From: an uncultured Hyphomicrobiales bacterium
GTDB taxonomy: Bacteria > Pseudomonadota > Alphaproteobacteria > Rhizobiales > CAJQND01
DNA length: 9,197 nucleotides
Reading direction: 5' to 3'
Assembly: GCA_905479595.1 (NCBI GenBank)
Contig: CAJQND010000396.1
Coordinates: 1-9,197 of the forward strand
In this document: piece by piece, positions 6,999 to 9,197 of the stretch
Layout of the letters: every line of letters begins with the position of its first letter
How positions within the stretch are numbered: the stretch's first letter is position 1
Notes under the pieces: generated by a model
The model's input: only the letters and a program-made list of their open reading frames with translations
The model's database searches: none
Told to the model about the DNA's origin: nothing
Position numbers and translations under genes: made by a program

Positions 6999-7016
6999 GA
7001 TCAGCTTTTGCTGATC
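6999..7016. other. Short perfect hairpin at the end of the TIM-barrel gene
   Basis: GATCAGC-TTTT-GCTGATC is a 7-bp stem with a 4-nt loop. It contains the stop codon (TGA at 7003..7001) of the PEP-hydrolase-like gene. On the transcribed minus strand it is followed by GCAAAGAAG rather than a U-run, so it is not a canonical intrinsic terminator. It could slow 3' decay or give partial attenuation between the Tm-1 pair and the flotillin-like gene. The 57-nt gap after it (6944-7000) is the longest in the window and shows no clear -35/-10 pair. Confidence 0.45.
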
Positions 7017-7834
7017 TGTTTAAATTTCTGCGTTTGCGCTGTAAGCGCACCTTCTACCGGCAGGCGTTCCATTGAGGACGCGCCGTAAAACCCATGACAA
7101 TTTTGTGTGTTGTTGAGCACGTATTCCGCATCTGCAGGTTCGGCCACCGGCCCGCCATGCACCAAAATGATGGCGTCTTTGTTGACCCTCAGCGCAGCTT
7201 CCGCCCACGCGTCAACAAGTGCTGGACAGTCTTCCAGCTTCTGCGCGGTTTCAGCGCCGATGGACCCGCCTGTGGTTAAACCGAGGTGACAAACAATGAT
7301 ATCCCCGCCAGCTTTTGCCATTGCCGTTGCATCGTCTTCACTGAATACATAAGGCGTCGTCAGCATATCCTTGCTATGGGCAAGGGCGATCATGTCGACT
7401 TCAAGCCCATAAGACATTCCGGTTTCTTCGAGATTGTATCGGAAGTTTCCGTCAATCAGCCCCACGGTTGGGAAATTCTGCACGCCAGAAAATCCGATAG
7501 CCTTAAGCTGATCAAGAAATGGCCCGAACTGCCGGAACGGGTCAGTGCCATTTACCCCCGCCAGAACAGGCGTGTGCTTGACCACAGGTAATACTTCGGA
7601 GGCCATTTCCATAACGATGGCATTTGCATCTCCGTAAGCCAGCATTCCGGCCAACGATCCGCGCCCCGCCATGCGGTAGCGCCCTGAATTGTAAATGACA
7701 ATTAGGTCAATGCCACCTTCTTCTTCGCACTTGGCCGATAAACCGGTGCCTGCACCGCCGCCAATGATTGGCTCTCCAGCTGCTACCATGGCCTGGAATT
7801 TTTCTACCAGTTTTGCGCGTTCGAATTGCGGCAT
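7001..7834 (-). CDS. PEP-hydrolase-family TIM-barrel protein (Tm-1 C-terminal-domain-like)
   Basis: This 277-aa protein belongs to the phosphoenolpyruvate hydrolase-like TIM-barrel family. Visible strand/loop signatures are PIIGGGAGTGLSAK at 22-35, DLIVIYNSGRYRMAGRGSL at 43-61, VLAGVNGTDPF at 90-100, GVQNFPTVGLIDG at 117-129, and the late barrel segments HLGLTTGGSIGA (183-194) and ILVHGGP (223-229). Members typically have about 270-280 residues, so it is complete. The same domain forms the C-terminal half of the tomato Tm-1 protein; here it is a separate gene 2 nt after the Tm-1 N-terminal-domain gene. AAGGAG lies 6 nt before ATG 7834, overlapping the end of the upstream gene, and translation is probably coupled. 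The family name comes from early annotation, and the physiological reaction is not settled, so C-C or C-O bond hydrolysis on a small acid is only a guess. It is predicted cytoplasmic, with no signal peptide. Confidence 0.93.
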   Translation of the reverse strand: MPQFERAKLVEKFQAMVAAGEPIIGGGAGTGLSAKCEEEGGIDLIVIYNSGRYRMAGRGSLAGMLAYGDANAIVMEMASEVLPVVKHTPVLAGVNGTDPFRQFGPFLDQLKAIGFSGVQNFPTVGLIDGNFRYNLEETGMSYGLEVDMIALAHSKDMLTTPYVFSEDDATAMAKAGGDIIVCHLGLTTGGSIGAETAQKLEDCPALVDAWAEAALRVNKDAIILVHGGPVAEPADAEYVLNNTQNCHGFYGASSMERLPVEGALTAQTQKFKQISKS

Positions 7835-7836
7835 GA

Positions 7837-9183
7837 CTATCTCCTTGCCTGTCTGCGTCCGGTGCGTCCGCCATGTAAAGAGCGAAAGGCGTCAACCACT
7901 GCATCGGTGAATTGCTGATCATTGATATTATAGGGCAGCCGAATAAGCTGGCGCGATGCTGTCTGGCGAACCGTTAGTTCAAGGGCGCTGAACAAAGCTT
8001 CATCGGCTTGCGGGTCATGGAATGGCTGGCCAGGGGCATCGAGCAGCGACACTCCACCTTCGGGAAGGAAGAAGCGCACCTGCCCTTGCATTTCATTAAG
8101 TCTGGCACCAATCCATTTGCCCACCTGTTCGTTTTCATCAGGCGTGGTGCGCATCAAGGTCACTTGTGGGTTGTGTTCATAGAAATTCCGCCCGGCATAC
8201 TTTTCCGGCACCGATCCGGGTGCGTCAAAATTCACCATGTCGAGAGCGCCACACCCGCCAATATAGGGCATTTCGGAGCGGATCATTGCGCCAAACCGGT
8301 CTTCGTTGGCAGGGAACACGCCTCCCATGAGCATGTCACAGATTTCTGTTGTGGTGATGTCGATCACCCCGGAAAGCATTCCCGAATCTACCAATTTTTC
8401 CATGGACTGTCCGCCAACGCCGGTGGCGTGAAAAACCAGGCAATCAAAATCTTCCTTGAGCGCGGCCGTAATTTGCTGAACACACGGGGTAGTGACCCCA
8501 AACATGGTTAGCCCAACTGCCGGCAGGTCGCTGTCGCCCGTTTCCGGGGTCTGCAGTTTCCGTGCAGCAACCATGCCAGCGATTGCATGCGCACCATTGG
8601 CAAGTACCTGTCGGGAAATTCGGTTGAGCCCCTGAACGTCGGTGACAGAATACATCATCATGATGTCGGCAGGTCCGACATAATCTCTCACATTCCCGGA
8701 AGCCACGGTGGAGATCAGCACTTTAGGAACGCCAACGGGTAAAGAGCGCATTGCCGGTGCGACCAGTGACGAGCCGCCAGACCCGCCTGCTGAAATTATG
8801 CCAGCGATTGATCCCTGGCGCGCTGTCCAGCGTTCAAAGGCGTCTGCCATCGCGGCAACCGAGCTTCCCCTGTCACCTGTAAACACCCCGCTTGGGCCAC
8901 GTGGATGGTGCAGAGCAATCTGTTGGGGTGGCACTTCAGCCCCGGAAGGTTTACCGCTTGTGGAAAGATCAACCAGTTTGGTGCGCACACCCTGGTCGCG
9001 CAGGATATCGCGGATGAACCGGAGTTCCTCGCCTTTGGTATCAAGGGTGCCGGCCACCAAAACCACAGGGTCTCCGCTTGCCGAGAGCGGTCTGATCTCG
9101 ATACGCTGCCTGGATGCAATTTCTTGCGACGGACTTGGAGTGGTTACAGTGCGTGCTGCCGCTTCGATCCGCGCAGATGGCAC
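7837..9183 (-). CDS. Tm-1-like ATP-binding (UPF0261) protein; start uncertain, may extend past the window
   Basis: This protein has the UPF0261/Tm-1-like N-terminal fold: two Rossmann-like subdomains that bind ATP in the tomato homologue. Signatures include VLVAGTLDTKGEEL at 41-54, GIISAGGSGGSSL at 128-140, VPKVLISTVASGNV at 152-165, VFHATGVGGQSMEKL at 250-264 and DITTTEICDMLMGGVF at 275-290. Family members usually have about 400-410 residues and start just before the GT-x-DTKGEE motif. The 9183 start is a GTG without a visible ribosome binding site and adds about 39 residues of Ser/Thr/Pro/Ala-rich sequence. The frame stays open to the window edge (9197). A GTG at 9066, with GGAG close upstream, would give a product starting right at the conserved strand. 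The true start is therefore either 9066 or beyond the window; an N-terminal fusion or linker is possible. The last residues (GRTGRRQARR) are basic. It is paired with the TIM-barrel gene 2 nt downstream. Confidence 0.9.
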   Translation of the reverse strand: MPSARIEAAARTVTTPSPSQEIASRQRIEIRPLSASGDPVVLVAGTLDTKGEELRFIRDILRDQGVRTKLVDLSTSGKPSGAEVPPQQIALHHPRGPSGVFTGDRGSSVAAMADAFERWTARQGSIAGIISAGGSGGSSLVAPAMRSLPVGVPKVLISTVASGNVRDYVGPADIMMMYSVTDVQGLNRISRQVLANGAHAIAGMVAARKLQTPETGDSDLPAVGLTMFGVTTPCVQQITAALKEDFDCLVFHATGVGGQSMEKLVDSGMLSGVIDITTTEICDMLMGGVFPANEDRFGAMIRSEMPYIGGCGALDMVNFDAPGSVPEKYAGRNFYEHNPQVTLMRTTPDENEQVGKWIGARLNEMQGQVRFFLPEGGVSLLDAPGQPFHDPQADEALFSALELTVRQTASRQLIRLPYNINDQQFTDAVVDAFRSLHGGRTGRRQARR

Positions 9184-9197
9184 GGGTTGCGACCAAC

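Noticed and set aside
6999..7016. Rho-independent terminator ending the Tm-1 pair
   Set aside because: The stem is only 7 bp and no U-run follows on the transcribed strand; downstream genes continue on the same strand with good ribosome binding sites.

Overview
The window is one dense, single-strand gene block. Eight genes run right to left on the minus strand. Gaps are 2-19 nt (one pair overlaps by 1 nt), apart from a 57-nt gap before the flotillin-like gene. Most starts have strong Shine-Dalgarno sites. There is no intergenic stretch over 60 nt, and I see no tRNA, rRNA, CRISPR array or mobile element. Gene families, protein style and moderately high GC suggest an alphaproteobacterium, perhaps Hyphomicrobiales; this is an inference, as no marker gene is present.

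In transcription order from the right edge: (1) a Tm-1-like / UPF0261 protein (7837-9183, start uncertain and frame open to the window edge); (2) a PEP-hydrolase-family TIM-barrel protein (7001-7834). Plants carry these two domains fused in the tomato Tm-1 protein. (3) A 975-aa membrane-anchored YqiK/flotillin-like SPFH protein (4016-6943). Its coiled coil is built of 11-residue units organised into seven exact-length 44-residue repeats. (4, 5) Two tandem, mutually similar SRPBCC (START-like) proteins (3565-4002 and 3113-3556). (6-9) A molybdenum hydroxylase of the xanthine dehydrogenase / CO dehydrogenase family: FAD subunit (2263-3093), [2Fe-2S] subunit (1772-2263), and a Mo-cofactor subunit that appears split into an N-terminal protein with a Pro-rich tail (155-1768) and a separate C-terminal protein whose first 50 codons are visible (1-152).

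Together the block looks like an operon for a cytoplasmic Mo-dependent hydroxylation or dehydrogenation of an unknown substrate. The SRPBCC proteins may act as substrate binders or CoxG-like membrane or maturation partners. The flotillin-like protein may organise things at the inner membrane. The Tm-1/TIM-barrel pair probably acts on a small metabolite. Family assignments are firm; the shared pathway is inferred from gene order. The points most worth a second look are the split Mo subunit, the repeat-expanded flotillin, the bacterial Tm-1 gene pair and the co-occurrence of all these modules.
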